In this document: one piece after another, positions 63,240 through 64,000 of the stretch
How positions within the stretch are numbered: the stretch's first letter is position 1
How the letters are laid out: every line of letters starts with the position of its first letter
Assembly (NCBI GenBank): GCA_905116865.2
Contig: CAJHNH020002013.1
Coordinates: forward strand, 402,001 to 466,000
Direction: 5' to 3'
Source of the DNA: Candidula unifasciata
Lineage: Eukaryota; Mollusca; Gastropoda; Stylommatophora; Geomitridae
Length of the DNA: 64,000 nucleotides
Notes under the pieces: model-generated
What the model was told of the DNA's origin: nothing
The model's input: the letters and a program-made list of their open reading frames with translations, nothing else
Databases searched by the model: none
Position numbers and translations under genes: made by a program

Positions 63240-63505
63240 CGACGGACCAACATCAAGGCACAAGGGGTAACCATAAGTGCTACGTTTACTTCTGACTCAA
63301 GCCTGAGTCCGAAGAATCTCAGTGCAGTGAGAGGATCCTGAAATACTTTTGGTAGATTTTTTAAACTCAAAATTTTGCCCCAGCGCGGTTAGGTTACTCT
63401 TTTCGATTTTCAACTGACAAGGGATTTTTTTTAAGGTGCGGAACAATATAGAAAGGGGGGTGGATCTTACTAACCAGAGACCAGGGGAAATTACTAGAAG
63501 TTCAG
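63240..63505 (-). mobile_element. SINE, family I, head-truncated
   Basis: 'taaccataagtgctacgttt', 'tctgactcaagcctgagtcc' and 'gaggatcctgaaatactttt' align with 17635-18013, ending at 'accaggggaaattactagaag' before the tRNA-like part. Confidence 0.8.
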
Positions 63506-63871
63506 GCGCTTCTTTGATTTATTCCCTAAAATGGCGGCATGCCACATTCTGGCCATAAAATATCCAAAAATATCCGAACGACGGTGTTCGCGTATATCTA
63601 AAATACGGACTTTCTGCCAACGAACAAATCGCGGCAAAACTAGGATTACTTGACAACCAATATCAACATTTGCACACATTACTAGTAGCAGACGATAAAT
63701 ACCGACCGTTGACAAAAATTTCGAGCGTTTCTGCAGACGACGATACTAGCAGACGATATTAGCGACCGTTGACCAATTTCGAGACATTACAGACGATGAA
63801 AGCCGATTAGCAATACTGTGTTCTTCCGATTGGAGCGGTAGATGTCAGACGAGCGTATCTAGGTGCCTGGG

Positions 63872-64000
63872 ACTCACGAGTACAGTAATTGGAGGAAGTT
63901 GCAGGAGATGCGGTAGCTGCCACTCGTGAGTCCCAGCCATCTAGTTTAGCCCCCATCCGCGCCGCGCGGGGGATACGCTCGGCGGTGAGGCACACTCGCA
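63872..64000. mobile_element. Foldback MITE, family M, cut by the window edge
   Basis: 'cctgggactcacgagtacag', 'ggaggaagttgcaggagatg' and 'ccagccatctagtttagccc' match the centre and right arm of the 39538-39949 copy. The rest lies outside the window or is missing. Confidence 0.8.

Overview
This window is a gene-poor, repeat-rich stretch of animal nuclear DNA. The only gene I can identify is an orthologue of the MADS-box transcription factor MEF2, on the minus strand, with eight coding exons between 51172 and 37258. The spliced product is 369 residues and every intron phase agrees. The invertebrate-type MEF2 layout, long introns, several tRNA-derived SINE families, LINE remnants, hAT-like and piggyBac-like elements and many minisatellites fit a lophotrochozoan, most likely a mollusc. 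That assignment is inference, and no species can be named.

Layout. From 1 to 2570 lies an AC-rich minisatellite field (29-bp and 31-bp units) invaded by a SINE. From 2571 to 11100 there are LINE 3'-end fragments, TTAA-flanked piggyBac-like elements, a hAT-like MITE, an orphan exon candidate at 5488-5565 and a promoter-like stretch near 9430-9660. From 11300 to 19100 there are SINEs, LINE tails and very long simple repeats such as (TA)n, (GA)n and (TATC)n. A decayed LINE lies at 19400-22330, with a SINE in its endonuclease region. TG-rich DNA follows at 22390-23600. From 24000 to 37000 there are LINE tails, MITEs, a paired inverted repeat and four minisatellites.

From 37258 to 51198 is Mef2. 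Exons 1 and 2 encode exactly the 86-residue MADS plus MEF2 domains. Later exons carry the transactivation region, a phospho-SUMO switch motif and a basic C-terminal nuclear-import-like motif. Its introns hold a 38-bp minisatellite, a foldback MITE, an AT-cored hairpin, a 700-bp polypurine tract and a tandem array (47640-48350) whose last unit overlaps the end of exon 2, including its splice donor.

From 52200 to 57060 are LINE remnants with nested SINEs and foldback MITEs. From 58762 to 62438 is a hAT element with perfect 15-bp terminal inverted repeats and a perfect 8-bp target duplication. A LINE with an intact reverse-transcriptase reading frame sits inside it. The remainder is SINE and MITE remnant plus unremarkable unique sequence.

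Apart from Mef2 the 'genes' here are mobile-element genes. Most are broken, and nested insertions give a relative age order for several of them.
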